A DNA stretch of 64,000 nucleotides. Origin: Bin87 sp034423595 (lineage in GTDB: Bacteria; Chloroflexota; Dehalococcoidia; Lucifugimonadales; UBA3495). Location: assembly GCA_965207025.1 (NCBI GenBank), contig OZ242258.1, positions 2,294,001 through 2,358,000 of the forward strand, read 5' to 3'. Made by a program: the position numbers and the translations under genes. The notes beneath the pieces were generated by a model. It had not been told where the DNA came from. It made no database searches and worked only from the letters and a program-made list of their open reading frames with translations. Position 1 is the stretch's first letter, and the number at the start of each line of letters is the position of its first letter. Below, one piece after another: positions 7,909-16,151 of the stretch.

Positions 7909-8454
7909 TCAGCGTAGCTGGACTTGGAACTGCGCAGGGTTTTCGCCGTATGCTTCTAGCAGTTGAGAGATTCTCGCCATTGTTTGTGATGCAGAGAAGT
8001 TGGTATTTAACCACATCCCGTTTTTGAGTTTTCGGGATTTGAATGCTCCTGAATCAAACTGCACCTGCTCGTCGCTGAAATGGCTTTGAACCTTGTTCGG
8101 AATGTTTTGCTGCGATAAACGTCCGTTGTCTATAAGCCAGTCAGCTACCGTGACGTACAGCCTTCGCCAATCATTGATTGACTCTTCGGTCCCGTCGGGA
8201 AAGGAAATGGATTTAGGTCTGAGGCCGGTCATTGATTTCATTCCCCACAGGTCAAATATGCTGAGCTCATCACTATCGCCATCGGTTTGCTGTTTCGTAT
8301 CAGCGGCATCATCGGAGGGCTCTGGAGCGTCGGTATGGCCCTCACTTATCGGTTCTGTCGTTTGCGCTGCGCGTTGCAGCAGGTGCAATGCCTTATTCCG
8401 TGCGCTGTTGAAAATCGACTGATTGTCAACCGGCCGATTTTCTAATGCGTTCAA
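7909..8454 (-). CDS. 181-aa protein downstream of SF2 helicase, possible conflict-system domain
   Basis: Two parts: a low-complexity acidic linker (residues 35-65, with repeated Asp/Glu/Thr/Gln) and a C-terminal domain from about residue 78. The latter reads GLRPKSISFPDGTEE, INDWRRLYVTVADWLID, and LKNGMWLNTNFSASQTMARI near the end. I recall similar C-terminal domains (pattern SW..L...V..L, then N.SA......LL) on hypothetical and restriction-type proteins, but cannot name the family with confidence. It starts nine bases after the helicase stop, so co-transcription is likely. No catalytic triad is evident. Confidence 0.65.
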   Translation of the reverse strand: MNALENRPVDNQSIFNSARNKALHLLQRAAQTTEPISEGHTDAPEPSDDAADTKQQTDGDSDELSIFDLWGMKSMTGLRPKSISFPDGTEESINDWRRLYVTVADWLIDNGRLSQQNIPNKVQSHFSDEQVQFDSGAFKSRKLKNGMWLNTNFSASQTMARISQLLEAYGENPAQFQVQLR

Positions 8455-8463
8455 TTCGTCCCT

Positions 8464-10155
8464 TCATCTAGCCAACTCTGCTTTGAGAGTGCCCTCCCAA
8501 TCTCCATACATCTGGAGTTCACGAATTCGATTTGGACGTGGCGACAATGTGGCGATGTATTCGTCGAATTGCTGGACTAGATCATCCTCATCATTCAACA
8601 CCGCCTCTCGCTCTTCGATCAACCCGTGCAACTCCTCCCGCCGCGCGTCATCCACCCCTGCGATGCTTTGCCTCTCTGATTCCAGCAGTTCTTTAAACAG
8701 GGCCAACAGACGATTGGCGAGGTCGTCGTCAATCTCAACATCACTTCGGAACGTCATTTCGTCCTCCGGGTCATATAGCCTTACCAGTTCGTCCAGCGGT
8801 GGCGTAACCGGCAAATGCGCCTGGATGTGGGCGTCAATGTGGCACAAGTCGCAAACTAGTTGGTGCTTGTCGCCACAGTGCTTTTCATACTGCCAGCGCC
8901 GGCGAGCGCGCCACCGTCCGCAACGCCCACAATCCTTGCCGAATGAAAATCCGCAAACCCGACAACTATGGCTAGCCGCCGGCGACGCCGCTTCGCACCA
9001 CGGCATCGGACACAATCTCACCGGGGCTTCGCCGGATTTCTGCGTTCCGCGCGGTGCCAGCGACCATTCGCGGTAGTCCTCCGGCAGGCCGTGAGTTACG
9101 GCGTTGGCGGCCAGGTCGAGAATGAGGCAGTCGCCGCCGTCGGGTTTGGGGCGCAGGCCACGGCCCACCATTTGCAGGTACAGGGCGAGGCTCATGGTCG
9201 GGCGGGCGATGATGACGCAGGATGCGTCGGGCAGGTCGAACCCCTCGGTGGCGACGATTACGTTGACCAACACCCTGATGCTGCCGTCCTGAAAGCCGGC
9301 GATAGCCTGGTCCCGTTCCTCCCGGTTGGTGTCGCCCAAGATAACCGCCGACGGTATGCCGGCCTCGTTGAACACGGCCGTCAGGTTGTGCGCGTGGTCA
9401 ATGGACACGGCGTAGGCTATCGTCTGCCGGTTGTCAGCGTGCTTCTTCCAAAAGGCCAGCGCGCCAGCGGTCATGATGTCAGGGCGGTCGCGGTTGGCCT
9501 GTTCTATACTTCGTTCGTTGTAATCGCCCGTCCTGTCAACAGCACCGCCAGCGATACGTTCCTCCGGCGGCGGGATGAACACCTGCGCGTCACATAGCGA
9601 ACCGAGGCTTTGCAAGTCGGCAGTCTGCGGGCCGCAGAGCAGACCGCCAAAAAGATGGTCGAACCCCTCTTTCTCCGACAGCCGCCAGGGGGTGGCCGTC
9701 ATACCGACGATTGGGCCGGGCCATTGCTTCATGGCGCGTTCCCAACCGGGCGCAGCGGCGTGGTGAGCCTCGTCAATTACCAGCAGGTCATTGGTGCCGT
9801 AGCGGTTCCAGACTTCACGCCGAGCATTGCGCCGGCCCACGGTCTGCGCCATCAGGATTACCGCGCCGCCGGCCATGGCCGGCGCGTCCTCGCCCGGCGT
9901 CCAGTTCACGTTGGTGACGGCAGACACGCCGGCATCGGTGAGCATCCGTCGGGTCTGCTCGGCCAGTTCCTTGCGGTGGGTGAGCCAGACTGCCTTGCGC
10001 CCATCGTGCAGCCAGTCGGCCAGCAGCGCCCCGGCGATGACGGTCTTGCCGCCGCCGGTGGGCAGTTGCAGCATCAGGCGCGCGTTGGCGTCGGCGGCCA
10101 GGGCATCCTGCGTCTGTTTGAGCAGGTCCTGCTGGTAGGGCCGGAGTTCTATCAC
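8464..10155 (-). CDS. SF2 DEAD/DEAH-box helicase with zinc-finger region
   Basis: 563-residue superfamily 2 helicase. Motifs: Q-region LRPYQQDLL, Walker A PTGGGKT near residue 32, DEAH in LVIDEAHHAAA near 131, motif III GMTATPWR, and motif VI QMVGRGLRP near 330. After the helicase core comes a cysteine-rich stretch (CRVCGF, CGRCGRW, CDLCH), then an acidic helical C terminus. The architecture matches restriction-type or phage-type helicases; no nuclease motif is fused to it. Translation starts at GTG 10155, overlapping the TGA of the Uma2 gene (GTGA), and the 181-aa gene follows nine bases after the stop. Confidence 0.88.
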   Translation of the reverse strand: MIELRPYQQDLLKQTQDALAADANARLMLQLPTGGGKTVIAGALLADWLHDGRKAVWLTHRKELAEQTRRMLTDAGVSAVTNVNWTPGEDAPAMAGGAVILMAQTVGRRNARREVWNRYGTNDLLVIDEAHHAAAPGWERAMKQWPGPIVGMTATPWRLSEKEGFDHLFGGLLCGPQTADLQSLGSLCDAQVFIPPPEERIAGGAVDRTGDYNERSIEQANRDRPDIMTAGALAFWKKHADNRQTIAYAVSIDHAHNLTAVFNEAGIPSAVILGDTNREERDQAIAGFQDGSIRVLVNVIVATEGFDLPDASCVIIARPTMSLALYLQMVGRGLRPKPDGGDCLILDLAANAVTHGLPEDYREWSLAPRGTQKSGEAPVRLCPMPWCEAASPAASHSCRVCGFSFGKDCGRCGRWRARRRWQYEKHCGDKHQLVCDLCHIDAHIQAHLPVTPPLDELVRLYDPEDEMTFRSDVEIDDDLANRLLALFKELLESERQSIAGVDDARREELHGLIEEREAVLNDEDDLVQQFDEYIATLSPRPNRIRELQMYGDWEGTLKAELAR

Positions 10156-10709
10156 GGCTGAGTGAAGATTTCGTCCAGGTGAATGACCAGGCCCGGCAGT
10201 AGTGGTGTGATTATACTGTCCGCACGGGTGTAGTGGCTGACAGTTACGAAGTTGCCGTTTTCCAAGCGCAATTGCTCAACGGTTTCTTCAACGGGGTCGG
10301 CCATCCAGTATTCCAGCACGCTGAACCGCTCGTAAAGATCCCGCTTACGAGTTCGGTCGTCATCCTGTGTGCGGCGCAAAGCGATTTCAATCACCAGGTC
10401 CGGCGCGCCCTGGATGTTAGTTTCGCCGATGATGCGCGCGCGCTCGTTCGACACGAACAGAATGTCCGGCTGCAACAAATTGGTGTCAGACAGGTGCACG
10501 TCAATCGGCGCGGAGAATATCCAGCCCAGCTCGTTGTTTCTGACGAAAGGCGCCAGAAACATCACGAAATAGACCGAAATCAACTGGTGCCGAGGGATCG
10601 GGGATGGCGCCATAATCAGATTCCCTTCAATCAGCTCGTAGCGGACATCATCCGGTGTCTCCAGGTAGTCCGCGTAGGTGTAGGGGCCCTGGCGCGTTTG
10701 CGTAACCAT
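10152..10709 (-). CDS. Uma2-family (DUF820) putative PD-(D/E)XK nuclease
   Basis: 185 residues. The Uma2 signature order is present: YELIEGNLIMAPSPIPRHQ, LLQPDILFVSNERA near residue 80, PDLVIEIALRRTQDDDRTRKRD near 103 (the usual ...VIEVLSPSTxxxDxxxK...), and RFSVLEYWMADP. Asp, Glu and Lys of a PD-(D/E)XK core can be placed in these segments. Uma2 proteins are widespread in cyanobacteria and Chloroflexi and their role is unclear. Here it heads a coupled operon with an SF2 helicase, which is more specific than the usual solitary context. AAGGAGG precedes the ATG, and an extended -10 lies about 28 bases upstream. Confidence 0.88.
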   Translation of the reverse strand: MVTQTRQGPYTYADYLETPDDVRYELIEGNLIMAPSPIPRHQLISVYFVMFLAPFVRNNELGWIFSAPIDVHLSDTNLLQPDILFVSNERARIIGETNIQGAPDLVIEIALRRTQDDDRTRKRDLYERFSVLEYWMADPVEETVEQLRLENGNFVTVSHYTRADSIITPLLPGLVIHLDEIFTQP

Positions 10710-10736
10710 AATCCGGCCTCCTTGCGGTGTCGCCGC

Positions 10737-10745
10737 ATTGTAGCA
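10737..10745 (-). promoter_or_regulatory. Extended -10 promoter of the Uma2-helicase operon
   Basis: TGCTACAAT on the minus strand, 27 bases before the Uma2 ATG, with a good Shine-Dalgarno between. It is one of several TGCTAYAAT elements in this window. Confidence 0.55.
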
Positions 10746-10769
10746 AAGTGGCGTGCAGATGCTTCGGCC

Positions 10770-11849
10770 CTACCGCAGCGCCTTCAGCTCCGGCATTACT
10801 TCCGCCGCAAACAGCCGCATGCTCGCCTCGGCCATGTCGTAGGGCATGGCGGCGTAGCTGAACGCGCCCACGTAGGTGTCGTGGCCGGTGCGCTCGCGGA
10901 TTTGCAGTATCTTTTCGTAGCACTGTTGCGGAGTGCCCCACACCTGCAGATCCACGAAGAAGTCCACCACCTCGTCGTCGCCGTAGTCAATCATCTTTTC
11001 GGCGACCTTGCCGTAGTATTCGTAGCCCTTGATGTCCTTGTGGTGGTCGGCCTTGAACTGGTAGTGGTCCATCACGGTGTGCCAGTAGCCGCCGATGTAA
11101 CGGCGTGCCATGTCGCGAGCGTAGTCGGCGTCCTCATGGCAGAAGGTCCAGCAGGCAACGACGGGAGCCGGCGGGCCGCCGGAGCCATCGGTGCCCTGGT
11201 GGCTCTCATCCCAGGCGTTGCGGTAGTTGGTCAGGTCCCGCTCCACTTCGTCCCACGGTTTCTGCGGGATCACCAGCATCCCGACACCGAGTTGTGCCAT
11301 GATGCGGCTGCTCTCCGGCGAGATGGCGGCGGCGTAGGTGCGGTCGCGGAAAGTGCGGAACGGATTGGGCCGGATCTCCCGGCGCGGCTGCTTGATGTAC
11401 TCCCCGTCAAACTCACAGAATCCCGATTCCAGGCCCGCCAGCAGGCACTCGGCCGACTCAATAAACCGCGTGCGCGACTCGTTCATATCGACGCGGAACC
11501 CGTCGTACTCCACCTTGGCCAGCCCGCGCCCGACACCCAAAATGAACCGTCCGTCGCTCAGGTTGTCCAGCATCGACACCTGCTCGGCGACGCGCATGGG
11601 GTCGTGCCACGGCAGTACGCACACCATGCTGCCCAGCTTCATGTCAGTCGTCCGCCCAGCCATGTAAGTCAGGAACTGCAACACGTCAGGGCACATCGTG
11701 TAATCGGTGAAGTGGTGCTCCACTCCCCAAATCGACTGAAACCCCAACGGCTCAGCCAAATCGGCCAGCCGCAGTTCGTCACGATACACCTGGTAGTCGG
11801 AGGCGAACTTGCCGGGATTCTGAAAGATGGTAGCGGCGCCTACGTGCAT
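10770..11849 (-). CDS. LLM-class flavin-dependent oxidoreductase
   Basis: 359-residue luciferase-like monooxygenase, predicted (beta/alpha)8 barrel binding FMN or F420. Visible: FQSIWGVEHHFTDY near residue 36 (typical WxxEHH), LGSMVCVLPWHDPMRVAEQV near 72, and LSDGRFILGVGRG near 97, which contribute to the flavin site. The C-terminal WGTPQQCYEKI segment is usual for the bacterial-luciferase alpha-like subgroup. The substrate is unknown. It is the third gene of an apparent operon (LLM, small membrane protein, LLM) and lies 11 bases after the membrane-protein gene. AGAGG six bases upstream supports the ATG. Confidence 0.92.
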   Translation of the reverse strand: MHVGAATIFQNPGKFASDYQVYRDELRLADLAEPLGFQSIWGVEHHFTDYTMCPDVLQFLTYMAGRTTDMKLGSMVCVLPWHDPMRVAEQVSMLDNLSDGRFILGVGRGLAKVEYDGFRVDMNESRTRFIESAECLLAGLESGFCEFDGEYIKQPRREIRPNPFRTFRDRTYAAAISPESSRIMAQLGVGMLVIPQKPWDEVERDLTNYRNAWDESHQGTDGSGGPPAPVVACWTFCHEDADYARDMARRYIGGYWHTVMDHYQFKADHHKDIKGYEYYGKVAEKMIDYGDDEVVDFFVDLQVWGTPQQCYEKILQIRERTGHDTYVGAFSYAAMPYDMAEASMRLFAAEVMPELKALR

Positions 11850-11860
11850 GATGGGCCTCT

Positions 11861-12256
11861 TTAGACTTCGTCGTCAGTCTTCTCGGGGGCTCGCTCAGGA
11901 ATTATCTCGTCCGGGTCCAGACCGAGCGCACGCAGACGAGCACGCGCTTCGTCAAGCCGAGCTTCCGCTTCAGCCATGGCTTGCTGCCGTCCCTGCCGTA
12001 TCAACCGCTGCTTTTGCGGTTCCAGGAGATGACGGTTCAGAAATTCCGCCAATACCATGATCCCTCCTGCCATTTCGCCGGCGACTTTAAACAGCGCCGT
12101 CCACACACCGTAGGCAATTCCGAGGCTGATTAGGCCGATCATCGCCACCGTGCGCCGGTCCGGATTGTCGGCTATGCTGAAACTATACCAAAATATCGCG
12201 GCGTAGATGGCCGCCGCGACAATGGTTTTCAGTAGGTTGACAAGGAGCCGTCTCAC
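11861..12256 (-). CDS. Small two-helix membrane protein with coiled coil
   Basis: 131 residues starting at a GTG that overlaps the stop of the upstream LLM gene (GTGA). Two hydrophobic helices are evident (about residues 8-28 and 37-58), then a charged helical stretch rich in Gln, Ala, Glu and Arg with a heptad look (about residues 72-112), and an acidic tail. No known family is recognised. Because it is translationally coupled between two LLM oxidoreductases it may be an accessory or scaffold, but that is inference. A much longer open frame exists upstream, overlapping the LLM gene; it is rejected as a shadow. Confidence 0.65.
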   Translation of the reverse strand: MRRLLVNLLKTIVAAAIYAAIFWYSFSIADNPDRRTVAMIGLISLGIAYGVWTALFKVAGEMAGGIMVLAEFLNRHLLEPQKQRLIRQGRQQAMAEAEARLDEARARLRALGLDPDEIIPERAPEKTDDEV

Positions 12257-13311
12257 AGAGCTGCCCGCACCCGCTCCGGCGCGCAGGCGTGCATCACGGC
12301 CTGGGTGGATGCTATCTCCGGGCGGGCGGCGATGACCCGCACCAGCGCTACGTCCAACCCCTCGGCCAGCTTGGCGAACGCGGCGGCGGCTCCGTCGGGC
12401 TTGCCGTAGTAGCCGACGGCCAGCAAAGCCTCGGACGGGTAGGCGTCGGCCACGGCGTCCATATCGCCGCCCTCGCGCCGAATGGCGTCGGCGCCGGCCA
12501 GTTCCTCGGTGTAGCCCATGCGCTCGAAGTGGGCGCGGTAGCCGAACTGACGCTCGCGGTCCGTGGGCACCGCTGCGCCCAGCGGATAGCCCAGGCAGTT
12601 CTTGGCGAAGGAACGGCGGGCAACCTCCTCGTCGTCGTCCACGCAGATACGGATGTACTCCACAACCTTGACCTCCGACGGGTCGCGCCCCACGCGCTCC
12701 GCTCCCTCGGCGATGCGCTCCCGGCTCCACGCGATCTGCTCCGGCGTACACCAGTTGAGGCACACGCCGTCGGCGATCTCGCCGGCCAGACGCAGCATTT
12801 CGGGGCCGAGCGTGCCCAAGTACACCGGCGTGTTGGGAGCCGGCCGGATGGCCATGCGGATGTTGTTGTAGTTGATGTACTCACCCTGGTGGGACACCCG
12901 CTCCCCGTTGACCAGTCCCTTGATGGTGGTCAGGTAGTCGCGCATCAGGTTCAGCGCGGACACTCGGGGGAACCCCAAGTCGCGGCGGTTCGCGGGACGG
13001 TACGCGCTGCCGGCGCCGATGCCCATGATGAACTTGCCGCCGGTCTGCTGGCTCAGCGTGCCGCCGGACATGGCGAACCCGATGGGCGTGCGGTACATCA
13101 CCGGAGAGACGCCGATGCCCGTGGTCAGGCCCCCGTCAACAACGTCGCAAGTAGCCTGCCAGCGCCGGGCGCACACCTGGAATGAATCGGTGCCGATGTT
13201 CTCGGGCGTCCAGATACTCTCGTAGCCCAACTCCGCGGCCTCGCGGGCCAGGTTCGCCTGGTCGTCCCAGTTCATGCCCAAAGTGTGGTCCAGTCCGACG
13301 CCGATTTCCAT
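12253..13311 (-). CDS. LLM-class F420/flavin-dependent oxidoreductase
   Basis: 352-residue luciferase-like protein of the methylene-H4MPT-reductase-like type. It begins MEIGVGLDHTLGMNWDD, with LGYESIWTPENIGTDSF near residue 28, TTGIGVSPVMYRTP near 62, and GGKFIMGIGAGSAYRP near 90. The pattern GxGAGS and the short N terminus favour F420 or FMN binding, and the substrate is unknown. It is the first gene of the operon running to 10770. A family A repeat and degenerate relatives lie upstream. Confidence 0.9.
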   Translation of the reverse strand: MEIGVGLDHTLGMNWDDQANLAREAAELGYESIWTPENIGTDSFQVCARRWQATCDVVDGGLTTGIGVSPVMYRTPIGFAMSGGTLSQQTGGKFIMGIGAGSAYRPANRRDLGFPRVSALNLMRDYLTTIKGLVNGERVSHQGEYINYNNIRMAIRPAPNTPVYLGTLGPEMLRLAGEIADGVCLNWCTPEQIAWSRERIAEGAERVGRDPSEVKVVEYIRICVDDDEEVARRSFAKNCLGYPLGAAVPTDRERQFGYRAHFERMGYTEELAGADAIRREGGDMDAVADAYPSEALLAVGYYGKPDGAAAAFAKLAEGLDVALVRVIAARPEIASTQAVMHACAPERVRAAL

Positions 13312-13344
13312 TGTGCTTCCTCCTGTCTGCCATTTAAGTAGTCA

Positions 13345-13405
13345 TCCCGGCCGTGTCGTCATCCCGGCTTCTTCATCGTCATTCCGGCGAAAGCCGGAAT
13401 CCAGA
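13345..13405. repeat. Family A repeats, one full and degenerate neighbours
   Basis: A full copy lies at 13378-13405 (ATTCCGGC-GAAA-GCCGGAAT). Two partial copies (GTCATCCCGG) precede it. It separates a minus-strand LLM gene from a divergent MFS gene. Confidence 0.8.
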
Positions 13406-13458
13406 AACTCATAAGGGTTGGCAGGATTTTACCACGCAGGCGGCGCTCAAACTCCCGG

Positions 13459-13467
13459 TGCTATAAT
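13459..13467 (+). promoter_or_regulatory. Extended -10 promoter of the MFS gene at 13500
   Basis: TGCTATAAT on the + strand. The ribosome site GGAGGA at 13485-13490 and the TTG start at 13500 follow. Confidence 0.6.
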
Positions 13468-13499
13468 CACCGCCGCTTTGCCAGGGAGGATTTGAGTAG

Positions 13500-14762
13500 T
13501 TGACCACGCTTCTCGGCGGACGGGCGAGTGAGACTTTCGGCTCGTTCCGGACCCGCGATTTTTCGCTGGTCTGGGTGTCGGCGAATATCGCCATGGCCGG
13601 CCGTCAGATGGAGGTTATCGCCGTTCTGTGGCTGGTGCTGGAGTTGACTGGCGACCCCCTGTTGGTCGGGCTGGCGGGTGGATCCGCATTGGGTTTGGCG
13701 TTCCTTTCCGTGTTCGCCGGCGCGGTGGTGGACCGTCTCCCCCGGCGGCTGCTGATGGCGGCGGGGCAATTCATTGCGGCGGCGCTCGCGTTTGTCCTGA
13801 TGGCGCTGCTGCTAACCGACGGCCTGAAAGTCTGGATGATCTTCGTCATCATCATCGGAGGGGGAGCGTTCCGCACCATCGAGTTGCCGGTCACCAACGC
13901 GCTGCTGATCGATACCGTGCCCCGGGAGCGGCTCACCAACGCGGTGGCCATGTTGGGCTTGGGGCAGAACCTCACCCAGTTCGTCGGGCCCATCGTTGGC
14001 GGATTTCTCTACACTCCGCTAACGCCGGCCGGCCTGTTCGGTTTCATCGGAGTCTTTTACGTGATCGGCGGCGTGATGGCCCTTATGGTGCGGACCCGCA
14101 ACATCACTGTGGGCAATACCACGCCTCGGCAGATCATCATCGGCGTCGCCGCTGGCCTGCGCCACGTCTGGCAGCGCAAGGAGTTGTTCATGGCCCTGCT
14201 CATCGCCGCCATGTACAACGTCACCGGCTTCCCGTTCACCACCGCGCTGATGCCCATCTTCGCCCACGACACGCTAATGGGCGGCGTCGAGGCTCTCGGA
14301 CTGCTCAACGGAGCTATGGGCGCCGGCGCGGTGCTGGGCGCGTTGGTCGTGGCCGGCCTGGGCAACGTGCGACGGCAGGGCTGGTGGCTGGTGTGGGCGG
14401 TCAACGGCGGCTGGCACGGCTCGATGATCCTGTTCGCCGTCGCCGTGATGACCCTGCCGGGACTGCTGCCCTATGGCTTGGTCTTGGCAATCGCCATGGC
14501 CATCAAGGTGCTCACCGGCATCGGCCGCTCCGTATCGCTGGTGCTGGTGATGACGGTGCTGATGGGCAACTCCGACCCGGAGTACCGCGGACGCATGGGC
14601 GGCATGCGCGTGCTGGCCATCCAGGCCCACTTCCCGGCCAGCGCTCTGAACGGCTGGATGGTCACCCAGATCGGCGCGCCCCTGACCGCCCTATCCCTGG
14701 GCATCGCCGGCTCCGTCGCCGTCTTCCTGTGTCTGCTATCGCGGCGGCTGCGGGAAGCTTGA
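13500..14762 (+). CDS. MFS transporter, EntS-like
   Basis: 420-residue major facilitator with about 12 hydrophobic helices. It begins at a TTG start (13500) preceded by GGAGGA nine bases upstream and an extended -10 box. Motif A-like residues appear in the 2-3 loop (GAVVDRLPRRLLM). The N-terminal segment FRTRDFSLVWVSANIAMAGRQM is typical of the EntS/exporter subgroup that expels small hydrophobic molecules or siderophores, but the substrate cannot be inferred. It lies convergent to the next MFS gene, with only 16 bases between the two stop codons. Confidence 0.9.
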   Translation: MTTLLGGRASETFGSFRTRDFSLVWVSANIAMAGRQMEVIAVLWLVLELTGDPLLVGLAGGSALGLAFLSVFAGAVVDRLPRRLLMAAGQFIAAALAFVLMALLLTDGLKVWMIFVIIIGGGAFRTIELPVTNALLIDTVPRERLTNAVAMLGLGQNLTQFVGPIVGGFLYTPLTPAGLFGFIGVFYVIGGVMALMVRTRNITVGNTTPRQIIIGVAAGLRHVWQRKELFMALLIAAMYNVTGFPFTTALMPIFAHDTLMGGVEALGLLNGAMGAGAVLGALVVAGLGNVRRQGWWLVWAVNGGWHGSMILFAVAVMTLPGLLPYGLVLAIAMAIKVLTGIGRSVSLVLVMTVLMGNSDPEYRGRMGGMRVLAIQAHFPASALNGWMVTQIGAPLTALSLGIAGSVAVFLCLLSRRLREA

Positions 14763-14778
14763 TCGGGTGTCTGAAACG

Positions 14779-16041
14779 TCAAGGTGGAGCAGCCGGCTCG
14801 GCTGAGTCGGATGCAACGCGGCTGGACAGCCCATGCCGCATCACCAATCCCGCTCCGCTCAAAGCCACACCGGCCAGGCTGACCACGACCAGGGACAACT
14901 GGAGGTCTCCGGTCACTTGCTGGACGGCGCCCGTTATCAGCGGGCCAACGGTGATTCCCGCCGAGCTCGACATCTGGATGAACGACAGGCTCACCGCGAT
15001 CTCCCGTGGACGGATTCCCGGTAGGTGGAACGGCGTCGAGTACAGCACGGGCCAGAACCCGAAAGCCGCGCCGTTGATGAACGTCAAAGCCAGCAATGAC
15101 GACAGCGAGCCGGTTGCGGTCATCGCAACGAAGGTCGCGGCTATCACAACCCCGTTGACCAGCAGGATGGCCCGTCCTCGATCGTAGGTGGTCGCCACCC
15201 AACCCAGCCCCAGGCCGCTGACCCCGCCGGCGAATATGCCCAGCGCAAGTATGGCGCCCGACCAGATCAGGGGCGTTTGGTGTGTCTCCAGCATGAACGT
15301 GGGGTAGAAGCTCAGGAAGCCCGACCAGGCTGCAGTGGGCCCCACAAAACCAAATCCGGCCACCCATAGGTCCCGGTGTCTCAGCGTTCCCGTTAGCACG
15401 TTCACGTCCTGCGCGCCCATTTGCCCCCGGTACTCCGCCGTTTCTCGTTCCCGTCCCCAAATGACCCATACCACGGTGAAGACGCCAAACAGAACCGTGA
15501 AGGACAGTAGCGTGGCACGCCAGTTGTCGCCCAGCGCGGCGAAGATGAACGGCGACGCCGCGATGCCGCCCCCGACCACCAGCCCGAACATCGCGTTGGA
15601 TATGCTGTTCAGCAGCACCACCTGGCGGGAGGGAAACCACTGTTGCGTCAGGAACGCCCGCGCCGGTTGGCGGGCAATCACGGTGATGCCGAAAGCCACG
15701 CGGCCCAATATCAGCAGCGCGAAACCTGGCGATAGCGCCTGCGCCAGCAGAAACAGCGTGCCCAAGACCATGGTGACGGTGGTGAGAATCTTGGGAGCGA
15801 ACCGGGATGCCCACCAGCCCACCGGTATCGCCAGCGTCAGATTGCCCCAGTAGGCGGCCGAGCCGAGCATGCCCTGCTGGAAGGGCGACAGCCCCAACTC
15901 ATCGCTGATGGCAGGCATCAGGATGCCGATGGTCGAGATGATCATGAAGGCAACCACGCTGGACGTGAGCCAGATGCCCATGACCACCCATCGGTAGCCT
16001 GACGCGGATTCGGGTGCGCTTTCGGCGGCGACGCTGCTCAT
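14779..16041 (-). CDS. MFS transporter divergent from a LysR regulator
   Basis: 420-residue 12-helix MFS protein with an N-terminal polar tail (residues 1-18) and a motif-A-like loop WWASRFAPKILTTV. The LysR-type gene is transcribed the other way from a shared 110-bp gap, which is the classical arrangement of a regulator and its target transporter; the substrate is probably the regulator's effector or a related compound. No Shine-Dalgarno precedes the ATG. The only strong upstream sequence is the AT-rich inverted repeat, so the mRNA could be leaderless. Confidence 0.9.
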   Translation of the reverse strand: MSSVAAESAPESASGYRWVVMGIWLTSSVVAFMIISTIGILMPAISDELGLSPFQQGMLGSAAYWGNLTLAIPVGWWASRFAPKILTTVTMVLGTLFLLAQALSPGFALLILGRVAFGITVIARQPARAFLTQQWFPSRQVVLLNSISNAMFGLVVGGGIAASPFIFAALGDNWRATLLSFTVLFGVFTVVWVIWGRERETAEYRGQMGAQDVNVLTGTLRHRDLWVAGFGFVGPTAAWSGFLSFYPTFMLETHQTPLIWSGAILALGIFAGGVSGLGLGWVATTYDRGRAILLVNGVVIAATFVAMTATGSLSSLLALTFINGAAFGFWPVLYSTPFHLPGIRPREIAVSLSFIQMSSSAGITVGPLITGAVQQVTGDLQLSLVVVSLAGVALSGAGLVMRHGLSSRVASDSAEPAAPP

Positions 16042-16151
16042 GCAAGATATACTTATCAGGTATTTCGCGTTGCATTATCCATTATTTTGATATAGTATAT
16101 CTTTCTATCGCAAGGGTTTGCCAACCACGGTTTTATGAAAGGTGGATCGCC
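16042..16151. promoter_or_regulatory. Divergent promoter region with inverted-repeat operator
   Basis: This AT-rich gap holds the 9-bp arms AAGATATAC (16044-16052) and GTATATCTT (16095-16103), spaced by 42 bp. The arms are a plausible binding site for the adjacent LysR protein, one arm next to each gene start. Confidence 0.55.

Noticed and set aside
12257..12763. Upstream extension of the small membrane protein to a 300-aa frame
   Set aside because: It is fully overlapped by the LLM gene, which has clear motifs; a GTG start overlapping the LLM stop fits better.
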